Below, piece after piece: positions 63,996 to 64,000 of a DNA stretch of 64,000 nt. This DNA comes from Streptomyces sulphureus DSM 40104 (GTDB lineage: Bacteria > Actinomycetota > Actinomycetes > Streptomycetales > Streptomycetaceae): positions 248,001 to 312,000 of the forward strand of contig NZ_KB905819.1 in assembly GCF_000381025.1 (NCBI RefSeq). The letters run 5' to 3'. A program made the translations under genes and the position numbers. Position 1 is the stretch's first letter. The number at the start of each line of letters is the position of its first letter. Below the pieces are notes generated by a model. That model saw only the letters and a program-made list of their open reading frames with translations, did not search any database and had not been told where the DNA came from.

Positions 63996-64000
63996 GAGCT

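Overview
The window is a 64 kb piece of a high-GC actinobacterial chromosome, almost certainly from a Streptomyces or close relative. Signs of this are the developmental regulators WblA and BldG, a 224-residue Crp-like protein, lysine-rich tails on TopA and endonuclease III, a thymidylate kinase fused to a transporter-like membrane domain, and very high third-position GC. From memory, the core gene order follows the S. coelicolor stretch from about SCO3619 (ybaB) down to SCO3540, including recR, ask, wblA, crp, acs, the tad pilus genes, bldG, hppA, topA, tmk and holB. No database search was run.

Layout. 1-6569: ybaB (cut by the left edge), recR, a DUF5063 protein, aspartokinase with an internal beta-subunit start, a SigE-family sigma factor coupled to a membrane protein, and SURF1. 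6535-8412: an S9 peptidase on the minus strand. 8413-12958: a lower-GC accessory island next to tRNA-Pro(CGG). It carries a STAND (NB-ARC/TPR) ATPase with an amyloid-like N-terminal motif, and an XRE-DUF488 gene with an unrecognised partner gene that contains a rare TTA codon. 13214-24085: metallophosphoesterase, YqeY, class A PBP, wblA, two ArsA-type ATPases, DUF4177, RidA, NUDIX, metallo-beta-lactamase fold protein, crp. 24425-31470: nth, a CoA-type NUDIX, a MarP-like protease, alpha/beta hydrolase, holin-X membrane protein, acs. 31938-36325: deacetylase-like lipoprotein, CooC-like ATPase, degenerate Fic-like protein, HAD phosphatase. 36425-42395: a 6C small RNA, two DnaA-box-like sites, then the ssd-tadA-tadB-tadC-pilin-tadE cluster. 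42146-48712: MrfA-like helicase, bldG, its anti-sigma partner, hppA. 48943-60650: lipoprotein, methyltransferase, topA, the tmk fusion, holB, a secreted tripeptidyl-aminopeptidase-like hydrolase. 60728-64000: tRNA-Thr(CGT), then a second accessory stretch with a frameshifted polymorphic toxin (Tox-REase-2-like), a putative immunity gene and an unknown gene at the right edge.

The core is mostly housekeeping (DNA repair, topology and replication, cell wall, acetate activation, pyrophosphatase) mixed with developmental control (wblA, crp, bldG and its partner, 6C RNA, tad/ssd). Regulatory matches that stand out are a Crp-type site ahead of crp, a DasR-like dre site just ahead of acs, and the 6C RNA with two DnaA-box-like sites ahead of the tad cluster. 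The most unusual content is the tRNA-Pro island, the toxin locus, and the last tad gene, which lacks a proper start and runs into the convergent helicase gene.
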